Origin: Cardiocondyla obscurior
Taxonomy: Eukaryota; Arthropoda; Insecta; Hymenoptera; Formicidae
Assembly (NCBI RefSeq): GCF_019399895.1
Contig: NC_091882.1
Span: 2,914,001-2,978,000 of the forward strand
Length of the DNA: 64,000 nt
Direction: 5' to 3'
In this document: positions 1 to 11,900 of the stretch, one piece after another
Numbering within the stretch: the stretch's first letter is position 1
Layout: each line of letters begins with the position of its first letter
Notes under the pieces: model-generated
What the model was told of the DNA's origin: nothing
Databases searched by the model: none
Seen by the model: only the letters and a program-made list of their open reading frames with translations
Position numbers and translations under genes: made by a program

Positions 1-857
1 CTCCCGTTCATCTCGAGGCTTGTTTTGCGACAAATTCCTTTTTACGCGAGACGCTGGAATCCGACTTCCTGTATTAGGTTCCGCAAGTGTGCGCGAAAGT
101 ACGACGGACCTCAGCAGTTTCTTAGCGCGTCATAGTCGCCGTAAGACATAAATATCGCTGCGCGCTGGATTCTTTTAAACGTTCGACGATGTATCTTTCG
201 TAAACGCACGCTTGTAAAAAGAATGCTACGACACGTATCTTATTTAAAAAGAAGATGCGGAACTGGCTGAAGTAACGCGCGCTCTGCAGCATCTGCAACA
301 TATTAAAAAGAGAAAAAAATTATGACGTAATATGTACATGTAGCTTTATTATCGCTGTCGACTGGTATATATCCGTTAAGAATTCATCGATGTCTGTTTC
401 GACGGAATAAGTTTCTTATATCTATCGATGACGTTAACGATTAGGAACTAAACGCAACATCCTTCCTTTAAGACACAGTAATTCTTTTAGAACAGATTAT
501 CACCACGAGTAAATATAAATAATACTAATCGCTGACGTCATAAAAGAAACTCGTACTTGCTTAATAGATTAAAAAAAAAAATATATATATTTTTTTTTTT
601 AAATATTATCTTTCAATAAATTAATCAGACGCTCTTATCATTAACCTTTAAATGAAACACCATTTCTTTTCGCTTATATCTCAATCTTTAACGTACCAAT
701 TCTGATAGCACATTTTTCAATCGATACTAGACGTTAAGGGAATAGAATACGTTAAAAATATCTTAAAAAAAAAAAAAAGAGAGGAAGGAGAATTTTTTTT
801 CCGAAAATTGTCTCGAGTTACCCTAGCCTAGCGTTCCATCGCGGGATTAAAAATAAG
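1..857. other. AT-rich upstream flank, no gene seen
   Basis: No reading frame of note and no RNA gene are visible. The stretch is AT-rich with several A and T runs, and switches near position 830-860 to the CpG-rich block that follows. If the first-exon reading of the next block is right, this is the upstream promoter-flanking region. I see no convincing TATA box at a fixed distance from a start site. Confidence 0.5.
571..601. repeat. A-run/(AT)n/T-run palindrome
   Basis: About ten A are followed by (AT)5 and about ten T. The tract is self-complementary and could extrude as a hairpin. It is probably a simple-sequence palindrome with no specific function. Confidence 0.7.
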
Positions 858-2104
858 ATGAGCCGGGGGTTCCGTGTCGAAAAGGAGACGGCGGGAAGTA
901 GGATCGATCACGACTCCGCGCGGAGTCGCCGCGAGCGCGGAGTTACGGCCCTGGGTGAAACGCGGCCGAGCGCCGCCAAGTGGCGCCGATCTCGGCGGTG
1001 GCGGCCCCCGTTGCACTTTCGTCGCAGCCATGTGTCGTGGTCCGCCGTGAGTGCTTTGCGACTAGAAGGGAGACGCGCGGTGTGTGTGTGTGTCTCTCTC
1101 TTAGTGCGTCTTTTTTTCCGGTTCTCGTCCCGCGGACCCGCGTGTCGCGAAAATCCGCGGAGGGCCACCTAAGCGCCGCGACAGTCACCGAGGCGTCGCC
1201 GTGGCGTAAAACCGTACCGTGTTGCCAGCGGGCGGCCCGACCGCGGGCGTCCGCATCACCGTGCGCGGACGACACCGAGACGAAAACCACCCGGGTGTGT
1301 CCCACTCTTCGCGCGAGAGGAGAACGACCGACCGAGCGGTTGCGAGCGTGCGAGCGAGCGAGCGACGAAACGGAGAAAAAGTGTGCGTTACCGAGTGCGT
1401 GTGTAAGAGTGTGCGTGTGCGTGCTTCTCTCTGCGGCGTCTCCAACGGCGGGCGAGAAGAAGCAGCAGCCCGCCGCGTTCGTGCGACTGTTTGGCCGTTC
1501 GACGGGCATACACTTCGGCATCGTTTTTTCGCGCGCGAGTGTGAGTCGACGGAGGGAACGAGAAGAAGAAGGAGGAGGAGGCGGCGGGTTGGTAGCAGTG
1601 TCGGTTCTACGAAGAGCAACCGAGCACGGTGGATGTAGAGGGAAGAAGGAGGAAAGAGAGGAAGAGAGAGAGAGAAAGACAGCGGGCAGCCCGGGCGACC
1701 TGACCGTGAGACCGAGAGAGCTAACGCGACGCGTAGAAAGCGCGGCATGGACAGAGATAAGCGAGGTGCGGAGAAAGAGATCGGGTAAAAAGGTGCGAAA
1801 AATCGCGCGAGGCTAGGAACGCGAAGCGAGCCGCTCTTGTGCGTCGCGACGTTCACGGCAGTCATTTGAGACAAGCGAACTTCAGGTCTCGGGTAAACAG
1901 CGACGCCGCGCGGCGCGCGCGGCCGGTCCTCTCGGTTGTTTTGTTTCGTATCGTTGCGTCGCAGTGAGTGTTGGTGCGCGTTTAGGTCCGTCTGCCTTGC
2001 GTGTTTCGTGTTTACCGGGCGTAACGACGGCGGGGGAGCTGCACGTCGCGCTTGCACGTCGCGCGCGCTGCCGAGAACGGAAGGAGCGAGCGAGCGCGTC
2101 CACG

Positions 2105-2137
2105 AGAGAAAGAGAGAGAGAGAGAGGGAGAGAGAGC
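2105..2137. repeat. (GA)n microsatellite in the putative 5' UTR
   Basis: This is a GAGA-rich run with minor interruptions. A second, shorter run lies at about 2524-2547. Both have purines on the strand inferred to be sense. Confidence 0.8.
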
Positions 2138-2613
2138 GACGACTCGGGAGCGACGAGAGGCGCCAGGAACAGCAGCCGGCTCGGCAAGAGATAACGATAA
2201 AAGGCGAGAATAGCGGCAGGATAAAAAAACGAGGAAAGATCCAGAGTCGCGGCGTAAATAACGGGGGTCGCGCTTCGCGACCTAGCGGTCGCGTTCGATC
2301 GGGGTGTATCCGCAGCCGAGAGCAACGAGTCCGGGGACCGAGTTCCTCGCCGGTACAGTGCTTCGGTCTCTTCGTGTGCATTGTGTGTACGTGCGTGAGA
2401 ACAGGGCCGCGAGGTGAAACGAGCGGCGACGAACGATTGGGATTATACGTGACACGTATCCGAGTGAGGAAGATACGCGCCGCCGGCACAACAGAACCAG
2501 AACGAGGACGTGGACCCCGTCGCGAGAGAGAGAGAGAGAGAGATAGAGGAGTGGAGGGAACGTTTTCGCCGGTCGCCGTTCAAGTGTACGGCTGTCCTGG
2601 TCGACGCGCGACA

Positions 2614-2616
2614 ATG
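2614..2616 (+). CDS. Start-codon-only coding exon (partial CDS, continues outside window)
   Basis: The sequence GCGACAATG|GTAAGT places an ATG in a good insect start context (ACAATG) as the last three bases before a perfect GTAAGT donor. If translated from here, the protein's first exon would contribute only Met and the intron would be phase 0. The same frame is also open upstream back to an ATG at 1936, but that extension is Arg/Glu-rich low-complexity sequence typical of UTR. No downstream exon of this gene is recognisable, so the first intron would exceed about 61 kb unless a candidate further right is used. The gene product is unknown. Alternatives are that the ATG is incidental at the end of a non-coding 5' exon, or that no transcript exists here. 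Confidence 0.4.
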
Positions 2617-3682
2617 GTAAGTCCCATCTCTTTTTCCCCTTATCGGGTTTTCGGGACAGCTGAAACGCTACGGCGCGACTTAACCCTTTCACCGAGTCGA
2701 CGTTTTCTCTAGTTATTTGACGCGCCATCTTTGTTTACGCCATCTTCATTTTGAACTGTAAATATTCCTTGATTGCGCGGTGAAATCACGACTTCTCTCT
2801 CCCCCCCCCCTCTTCTCCACCTTTAAAATTGAATGACGTACTGCAGCTATTTGCCGGCACGGAGGATTAATTAAGGCGCCGTTCGTTTTCGATCTTTCTC
2901 TTTGAGTCCTTAACGCGACGTTACACACGTAGCCTTTCAGCAGTCCATTTAACCGTGTATACGTGTATGTACGTGGGAAACAGGCGGCCCCTGCTTTACA
3001 CATGACCGTGTATGTAAGTGACTTCTGGTGTTCCGGTACTCTGTATCGATACGCCGGCTCTCTCTCGTCGCTTCAATAGCCTCGGCATTGATATATCGAT
3101 TGTTAACCGAGCTCAAAAAGGGGCAAACGAAAGCGTACCTCGCGCCGCAAATAGATTTCAGATTTACTCGGCACGGTAGTGTCAAGCCGGTATTTATTGA
3201 AACATTGACGCAACTAATTTCGCTTTAGAAAATACGACGCTGGCGCGTTAAAGTTGATTAACCGACGCCGATCGCTTCCCGCGCTGCGCGCGAGTAAATT
3301 CGCAGATTATCTCGTCGCGGCCCGAAACTTTATGCACCGCTTGCGCGAATTATGAAACCGTCAAACTGATAGCCTACTCGACGAAGCGGCGGAGTAAACT
3401 TGCATATTTTATAAGTCTTCCGTTTTAAGAAAACAAGTTAGCGCGGGAGTAAAGTGTTAGCGAGACGTTAGCCGGCCGTGAAAATCAAACGAGGATTTTA
3501 TAAAATTATTACGAAGGATACGGAACGACTCGAGGCTTGTATATCCAAGTTTTTGAGGGACGGAAAATGACGGCGGCCCCCGCACATTTTTTATTAAGAG
3601 GCACAACTGTTGCACGCTATCGATTTACAATCGCGATAAATATATACGGTCTTGTATATGTTTTGAGTGACATGTCACCACA

Positions 3683-3732
3683 TGTTATCGCTGAACGTGA
3701 TGGCGCGAGATAATTCATTCTGGAAATTTTAT
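3683..3732 (+). repeat. 50-bp repeat, copy A (inverted partner at 17769-17818)
   Basis: By eye this segment is identical over 50 bases to the reverse complement of 17769-17818. It starts TGTTATCGCTGAACGTGATG and ends in AAATTTTAT. In one frame both copies read LSLNVMARDNSFWKFYL, and the frame continues with different residues outside the shared block. It is most simply a fragment of a dispersed transposon family or a conserved non-coding element. Confidence 0.85.
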
Positions 3733-5082
3733 TTGGAAATAGTGTCTGGTACTCTGTTATCGATAAATTTAATTAACTTATGTTTGCGCGCATAAGTGTG
3801 TATATCTTCGTAGATCGCAACTGTGACTGTAGATACATAAAAAATTAATTATTGCTAAGCGAGTTTGACTTAATTGGTTCAAGGATGAGCGTGATTTGTT
3901 AAGCAATAACGATCGATAAGGTTATCGCGTAATCGTTTCGTTATTCATTACGCGACGTGCGTACTATTATAAATAATTTCCGTTCAGCATTTAGATCGCT
4001 TGGATCTCTAATTACGCGGCGATTTTTTTTTTTTTTTTTTTTTTCCTTTTATTTCCTTTTTTATTTTTTGTTGCGCGTGTTTCGTATGGGAATAACTAAG
4101 GCTTGGTAGTTAAAGAGATTAAAATATCTATCTATGCGGATACTTTGCTTACAAAGTAATTTATCACGAAGAATTTATCATGGTTTCAGGGGGAGGAATA
4201 TGAATTTCGCACGCGATAAACGCGACTAAATACAAAATTGAGAAATGGCCGCATTAGTGCTACGCGCTAGCGGTAAATAAAGATTAGGATACTCGTCGCG
4301 AAGATAAGAATAGGCTTTCGTGACCAATATCAAGGTTTTAGTAGCGGTAACCTAGTATCGCGCGTGCATTTATGGCGCTTATCGATGCGTCACAAAGGGG
4401 TTAATTGATTCCCCACGTAAAAGCCCGATGCGTAGTTGAACGGGTTGAAATAATTGGTCGAAAAATTCCAACGTCGGAATAAAGGCCTGGATGTTATTCA
4501 CGGATCGGGACGGATATCGTTTTTCGTTTTGTCACTTTTCGGAATCCCCAAAACGCATAATCGTGAACGAGCATGTGACGTCGCGTTTAAATTGAAAAGA
4601 ATTTACAGGGGGAAGAAAAAAAAAAAAGAGAAAAATACTCGTCTGATTTTATATTTCAAGCTTTTTTATATCATCGACAAGATAATGCGGTACATGTAAC
4701 TGTTCCTCGAGTTTGTTAAAATTATTACGAGATAATTACAATTTTCCTCGATATGATATTTTTAGTCGAAAAATACATGAATGCTTTAAACGTCAGTCTG
4801 ACAATGCTCGAACTGCTTGCGCGTCTGAACGGAGAAATGCCGATGTTCCAAATTTAAGCATTTTCACGTAAAATGTTTCATTTGCACGCGTTAGAAGCGG
4901 CGAGAACGCTGATGGTGCACGTAAGTGTGCTGCGTGCTGTAAGAGAAAGAGAGAGAGAGAGCGGGAAAGCAAGCAGGCAGCTCGCGTCGCATTATTGTTC
5001 GCCCGCGGGCCGATAGACCGCCGGCACTCGGCAGTCAAGTCAGGCAGTCACCTGCCTATTAGGGAACCGGGGAGATTCCTGA

Positions 5083-5680
5083 GTGCCTTGTAGTACGCGC
5101 TCCTTACTACGCTGCTTGCTCGTTCTCTTCTCTCTCTCCTTCCTTCTCTCCATCGTCTCCTCCGCTGGTCTCTCGTCTAGTTCCTCCCTTTCTCTCTATC
5201 TCTCTTTCTCTCTCGCACTCTCTTCCCTCGCTATCGCTTCAGCCGGGTCCGCCGGGAGTACCGCACCGCCGACATAGTCGTGTCGCATCGCGCAACGCCG
5301 GTGTTTCACACGCCATACGGGCTTTGTAGCTGGCGAGCTGTCGCGTGTACTTTACGCCCAAGGCCCCCCCTATACGTGTGCCCCCAGTACGCACGCATGC
5401 AACGCACGCCCACGAATGCGAGTTCACGAGTCGAGCTCGTAAAGCGCCGGCGATGCGCGCGGGAGGCGTCGATGTCAAAGGCGCTCGCTTTATTTACGAG
5501 GCAGGAACTCGTTACGTCCGCGGCGTAACACACTCCGCCAGTACGCCGGACTCTGAATCGGAGCCGGGGCAAAACTGCAGGGGACCTCTCTCGTCGCTTT
5601 CAGCTCGCGTTTCCGCACTTTTGTTGAAAGCGAGACGAGCATCCGCGACGACGGGCGGCGGGGGGGGAGGGGGGGCTTGC
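5083..5680. promoter_or_regulatory. Polypyrimidine tract followed by a CpG-rich patch
   Basis: The first 150 bases are almost pure CT on the + strand (5105-5230). They are followed by about 400 bases of CpG-dense sequence ending in a G-run block (about 5655-5677, two G tracts of 7-8 split by one A). This resembles a small promoter-like or open-chromatin island, possibly firing on the minus strand where it would be GA-rich. No start site or splice site supports a specific transcript. The Ser/Leu-rich open frame over the CT tract is a composition artefact. Confidence 0.25.
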
Positions 5681-8655
5681 TTTAATTATAATAATGAAAT
5701 TTCTTTCTCTTATTCTTTTTAATTTGAAGTTTATCTTTCTGGGAATATCCCGCGCTCTCAGGGCTTTTAAAAAAGTGAGAGAAATGTACTACAGCCTCTC
5801 TCTCTCTCTCTCCGCCGGCCGCGTAACGATCCGGTAACCCGCAAGTTAAAATTTCATAAATGCAAATTAGATGATAAATAGATTCATTGATTTCGATGCA
5901 AATAGGATTATTAAATTCACAGTCATTATTCCACGGAAGGATGCGACACCATTGTTTTTGTTTTTCTATCATTGTGTTGCATATTGCGAGTGTAGGACGT
6001 TGAGTAGCGTAAAATCTGTTCGCGTTTGAAATTGGCACGTTGTCAGTAAAGCAAGTGTTTGCTGCAAAAATATATATGTATATCTATGTACCCGGCTTTC
6101 TCCCGCGCGCTTCCGCGGTTTATTATCGTTTTAAATCGTGCGAAAAAAAATATTTTAAATAACGAAGAATATGTGGATCTGCTTCCGACTAATTATATCC
6201 GGTTATTCACCGAACGCGGCTGTTTTAAGAAAATGTCTCGCTTATATATTTTATTTCTCGTAAAAATGTAAATCGCAAGGGAAGTTGAGTCTTAACGTTT
6301 TATGTATTTAAATATGCTGCTTCGAGATTAAATTCCAAGTTTACCAAGCCGGCCGAAATCGACTCCCTCTCCCTCCCCCCGATCTCTATGTCCGTTCGAA
6401 CGAGATAATCTCAAGAGCCTCTAAATTGTCCCTCGATGGGAACCCGAAGTCCGTCGCGCCTGTCCTTGTGGTTAATCGTGCACATTGATTATGGTTATAC
6501 GGCCGTGTGCATGCACAATGAACTGTTCAGTCAGCACGAAATCAGGTACGCGACCGCAAAACGCAATCAGCGTCGCTTACGATGTCGTACGATACAACGA
6601 TTACGAGAGAGCGCCGCGCATTTGTTACAATTATAAATAATACCGGTGTCGATTCTTGCATTTCGTTCTGCATGCAAAGCGGCCCGGCAATTAACATAAC
6701 GCGATCCGGCACGCGGCCCATAATGAATTTGTCGATTGTTGCGCATTCGCTTTATATTAATATACGCGCGATTAATATTCGCGCGGGGATCAAATCGACT
6801 TGCGCGCATCGCCGCGCATTGATTTAATTAATAACGGCCGGTCAATAAATTTACGTTACACTTTTTTACAAGTGGAATCGCGGTGTGGCATTAAAATACA
6901 TGAGCTCTAACATGATAATTGCGAATACGGCATCGGTTATTGCCCACTTCGCCTCGCCGTTTTATGTTCTCTTCTTCTTCTTTTTTTTTTTTTTAACGCT
7001 ACGATACGCTTTATGTCGCGGTACTATATTATCGGTACTTACGCAGCCTTCTCGATCGCGGATAACTGAGAGCATCGAACATCGGTTCGCGGGGAGGTTT
7101 CGGCTTCTCTCTCTCGTTCTCTCTCGGCCGTGCTAGCGCAGCCCGGCAAGCGGGAGGGAGACGAGTGTCCTCTCGTAAAAGAATTTACATTCCGCGGAGA
7201 CGAATAATTGTGCAGACGTCGGACGCGGGGCTCGTAGCGCCGGGCGAAATTGAAATAATAAAAATTGCGGCGTTTACGCGGCGCAATACCGTAGGATTTA
7301 TTGCGACGTTAAAGCGGTGGCATCGATTTTTCCGTATAACATGCCGCGCGAGAGTTTTTCGATGGCGCGCGCTTTAACGAGCATGTTTTCGCCCATATAC
7401 CCGTCGTGAAACGTTACAGCCCGGGTTTTATGGCAAAGCAACACGGTGGTTTTCAAAATGGCCGGGTTCACTCGTGTCACCGGCTGTGTGGTGGATGCGG
7501 TTCCCTCCTCTCTCCGTTCTGGCTCACCTCGTTCCCTGCCTCCCCCCCGGTTCACTGATCGATAACGCGTGTGTGACAGCGTCGCGACGCCGTTCGCTCT
7601 CTCTCTCTCTCTTTCACTTTCCAGACTCTCCGCTGGGATTAGGGTAAATGGATTCGAAATTAGAGCGCGTGCGATATCGCGTTTTACCGCACGATTAATT
7701 CGATCGCGGTTGTTCAGGCGGACGAATCGATCCCTTGATCTTTTCAAGCCCGGGGACCAGCCGAGTGGCCTCTCCATCCGAAATCGGCCTTAAAAGTTTT
7801 CAGATCGTTAACCGACCGGTGTTTGTAAAATGTAATCGCAACGTGGGATTAATTGGCAGGCTGTTGAAAATAGCGGGTGGTGTAATAAAAGTGTTTAAAA
7901 ATTTATTACGTAAATATAATTAGTCTTTGTTGCGCACTAAAATCGGCAAAGTACTTTTCGTTATGGCGTGATACGCGCCAAAAATCGAACTTACAACAAA
8001 ATAACGTAAACTCAACAATTGATAGTACTCTTTTATTTCTATGATAATACAATATTTTTTCATGTAATATTTGCTGAATATAATTCCGCGATGGTCTTGA
8101 AGAACGCCTGAATACGATCTTCGTAGTTATAAACGTACAAATTTTATTCGTCAACGTGCACGCGCGGAATTAAGTTTTTAGGCCGTCCTCGCATATTCGA
8201 CGCCTTCAAAGGGATCGGCAATATACGATCGGCGAAACTTCAGCGAAGGCGCACAGCTCGCCCCGAAAATGTTCAGCTCTGGTAACGAGACGTATCAATA
8301 TTATCGAAATACGGCAATACGATCACGCGTGACTGATCGGAAATAATATTTGGCAACTCGAATTAGCCTCGGCAAATATTTGTTGCGACAGTTTTGTGAG
8401 CTTAAATACGATTCATTAGGAGCGTTTGTATAGCGCGAGGTGATTCCAGCTGCTCAAATATCAAAACGATAAGAGGCCTGCAATTATCAATGCAGACAGA
8501 ATCCACGCGCGTCGCCGCGTGAGCGTGAAATAAATTTATACAAGCAGCTATTTTTGTCAGAAAGAATAAATTATTAATCGAACGGACGCAGATATCCGCT
8601 GGGAATTCGTGGTATCGTCTATCTCTTCGAGGAATGCACGCATATCTATATGTAT

Positions 8656-8905
8656 ACAGGGTGTCCCACCCCATCTTGACAAACTCTTCGAGTTAGATAG
8701 GTCTCGTGGATACAAGTCAATAAGTTCTATGCCTTCGTCTGTCGCGCTCACTCACGCGTAGCTTCCTTGTCGCTTTTGCGCTAGGCAAATTAATTTTTTT
8801 TTCAATAACTATCGTGAATTTTGCAAAACGGCAAAGAACTTATTGATTTGTGTCCACGAGACCTATCTAACTTGGAGAGTTTGTCAATATGGGGTGGGAC
8901 ACCCT
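8656..8905. mobile_element. Foldback MITE, ACAGGGTGTCCCACC ends, internally deleted
   Basis: The left end reads ACAGGGTGTCCCACCCCAT and the right end is its inverse, ATGGGGTGGGACACCCT. Arms of about 60 bases pair around AACTTATTGA and the TCGTGGA/TCCACGA region. The interior carries GCTTCCTTGTCGCTTTTGCG, which has its own inverted partner in the fuller copies at 14204 and 36712. Here that left inner arm is missing, so this is a deletion derivative. It has no coding capacity. TA-rich flanks would fit a TA-targeting DNA transposon, but the superfamily is not established. Confidence 0.85.
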
Positions 8906-11900
8906 TATTAATTATATTAATTTTCCGACGTTATTATTAACAATTGACGATGTTCGAACGCTCGATCACTCGAATCCTCGGGTTTTATCGTAATATTCGA
9001 CCGTATCCGATTCCCTCCCCGAGTTAACGCCGATATTTACGGTTAAACACCCGTAAAATGGGCCGAGCATTCGTGTAAGCAGAACCCACCGGCGGCACCG
9101 GTAATTATTATACAAAATTAAACAAAGTTGTAATAAAAAAAAAAAATCTTTTCTGTTTATTCGCGGGGTTTGATGGCTTTTGATTGCAAGGAACTTATTT
9201 CCTCGGTGTTGATTAATAGCTATACCACGGTTTCACAAATCTTGCACACAGTTCATTCAGTTGTATAAAATTACCTTCCATCTCGTACTTTCTCCGCGGG
9301 TCGAAATCCGCGGGATTGCTTGCCCGTCGCTCGTAAAGCGCGCATCGCGATTACGTAAGTTTTCTCTCGGCAGCGTTACGCTCCCGTGAACACGATGCTC
9401 CTTCTAGTAATTATCGACCCCCGTGCTCCGCGAGGACCGATTTAATAAAAGTTTTCCTTCGTTTCGCATCGACGCCTGCCCGCGGGTCGAGGCGAGGAAG
9501 AGTCCCTTAAGGAGCCCGCCGGGACTTAAGTCGAATTTACACGGTTTATCTTCGACAATCGCGCTCTTGAAAGAATACTTTATGTAAATGTTGTTTCAGG
9601 GCGAAAGAACGGGTGAAGTAAAAATAGTCGGCTTAAAATTATTATGAGGGATAAGCACGTGGAATAAATAAGAGACTGAAATAATATTGAAGGAAAAGAG
9701 AAATAAAAATCCGTTAGTTTTAATACGTATATTAAGATCTTTTTAAACACTTTACGCGCCGAGTAAGAATTTTGGATAGCCGCGTGTTTTTAATTAATAT
9801 TTTTATTCGACGTTTCTTTAAGATAGACGTTTATCTATTTTTTCCCCTTTAAATGATAATACGATCGCGTTAAGGCTGGGAAATCAGCACCGCGCGAGTT
9901 CCGACAGCACGAGAAACTCGCGTTAACCCGTTGCGCATTTACTTTGGCCGATTTCGACGAGATAATCATCGAAAGAAAACCGTGTAAAGTCGCCTTTAGC
10001 TTGGTTTCATTTTTTCATTAAACTAAGTGACTTCCCCTCTTCTTTCATTTTTTTTTTTATTTTTTCCTGGCGCGCGATATACTCGCGGCAATCCCTTTAA
10101 GTGCTCGATTCGATCCATCGCGATGGCCCTTACGTCGCCCCGGCATCAAGAATAGCGCGCGATAAAAAAACGATTGAGTCGGGAGCCTAATAAATCGAGG
10201 GCTTCTTTCGCGCTCATAAATCCCCTCGTTCTGATTTTGCAGTTTTTTTTCTTTTTCTTTTTCTTTTTCTTTTTTCTCATTCCTTCCCCCTTCCGCCGAT
10301 GATTGTGCTCTCATTTTCATTCGTGACCTTTCTCTCTCTTTCGGCTTCTCGTGACTTATGTAAATTTATTCAAAAGATACCGGTATAACATATTGGTAAT
10401 ATATTCACGACAGTATAACGGCGTTAAAGCGCGCGTTACACGTGTAACGATGTTTATTTCAACGATTTTTAATTGGCGACACTCGACATAATAACTGTAC
10501 GTAGCGGTGAAATTATGTATCAATTCATCGACACGAATCACTTCGATATTCTATAAATTTCTTTTTTTTTTTTTTTTTATTTTAATATTTCTGTTACATA
10601 AAGTATCGCTTTTATTTCAGGCTCGAGGGTACTAATCTGTTTTCTGTCTCGCGTGATTTGTTCCCTTTCATTTATTCGAGATACGCTGTGTTCACCAATG
10701 CAAGAGTCGAAACAATTTTAAGTTTCCATTGATAGAAAAGAGAAGAAAAAAAAAAGAAAAAGAAAAAGAGTTTGCCCTCCTGTTTTTCCGTAGAACTTAA
10801 AATAACGCCTGCCCTCCGCGGCTCGCAATTGCTCGCGATAGTATACCACGGACATGCTCGGAAGGCCAGAGAGATAGGCGTGAGTTATGCGTGCACGCAT
10901 ACCTTCACGCTGATACGCGCGCATATAACGCGTACATATATCACACAGAAGGTATTATATCGGAATTAATCCAGGCTCTCGCTTTCTCACTCGCCCTTTG
11001 TCTCCCACTCATTTTTCTTTCTTTTTTATATATATATTTTTTATTTTTATCTAAAGAATCTATACGTATCGCATATTTTTTTTTTTTTTTTTTTTTTATG
11101 ATATATATTTTATCAAACGTAATCTATACATTTTTATTTCGAGTTGCACTACTCATGCATTAACCTCTGTTTATTTATTTGTTTTGAAATAAATACGAGC
11201 CGCGGAGATTTCGCAAAAAAAGAAAGAAAGAAAAAAAAATTGACATTTAAAAAAATGGCAGATATTTACCATCTACAATCTATAAATTTTTACATATGTT
11301 ACGTGTGCGTGAACGAAACGCTCTAACCCGTTATCATCCATATTTATAGCTTTACGGGTTTCCGCAAATTTCGCATAGATATTTATAATGCCGTGTCTCT
11401 AACCGCACGTTGTATATTTATAGTTACATATCCCGGGCTGTATATTGATTCGAATAATTAAAAGCATTGCCGAATTTAGCTGACGCGATATAAATGTCAT
11501 CTGTTTAATTACTTTACAAATGAGAAGATTTTTTTCTCTCTCTCTCTCTCTTTCGCAAATGGATAAAAATCAATGATAAAAAGCTCGTCATTTATTGACG
11601 CAATGGCTAACAAGGCTTGATTTATATATGAGAAGGTAATATTTGCGTATAAAATTCGTTTATTCATTTATTTCATCGCGTAATATGTGAAACGGGCTTT
11701 CAATGTTATCTACAACTGCTACAGGTATTTATATAATCCCATTTATAATCCCACGAATTAAATTCGGATTGCATTAGCCGGGGTCTTTTGTGTAATAAGT
11801 TAATATTAATTCGCAATAAGTACGCTTTTCTTTGCCCTGGGAAAGGAGGGCGGATTCTTCCAGCGTAATCCCCGCGAGTAATTAAATTAAAAGATCGCCG

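Larger units (their letters stand above)
858..2616 (+). other. Putative 5' UTR / first-exon island (CpG- and GA-rich)
   Basis: This block is sharply richer in GC and CpG than its flanks. It carries sense-strand purine tracts, including (GA)n near 2105-2137 and 2524-2547, and GTGTGCGTGC-type repeats near 1390-1430, a texture common in long insect 5' UTRs. It ends at 2616 with ATG directly followed by GTAAGT, a consensus donor, so I read it as an untranslated first exon or exons on the + strand. Several frames stay open for 100-400 codons, but their products are low-complexity Arg/Ser/Glu strings in mutually overlapping frames, which is expected from GC-rich DNA poor in stop codons. The transcription start is not determined, and an internal 5' UTR intron cannot be excluded. 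Purine tracts of this kind are binding sites for GAGA-type factors in flies; that role here is inference. Confidence 0.5.
2617..8655 (+). other. Putative intronic stretch, no gene seen
   Basis: From the donor at 2617 onward the sequence returns to AT-rich, stop-dense DNA. It contains a 50-bp repeat (3683-3732), a poly-T run of about 22 (4023-4044), and a CT-rich/CpG-rich patch at 5.08-5.68 kb. A short CT microsatellite lies near 7596-7614. The short open frames match no family I know and show no consistent codon character. Confidence 0.5.

Noticed and set aside
1185..2489. Long minus-strand frame (434 codons) over the CpG-rich block, and the 278- and 258-codon plus-strand frames
   Set aside because: All are Arg/Ser/Leu or Arg/Glu low-complexity products in overlapping frames of GC-rich, GA-rich DNA. 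The plus-strand first-exon reading with a real donor explains the region better.
5083..5277. Ser/Leu-rich frame resembling a signal peptide
   Set aside because: It is a direct translation of a CT microsatellite-like tract.
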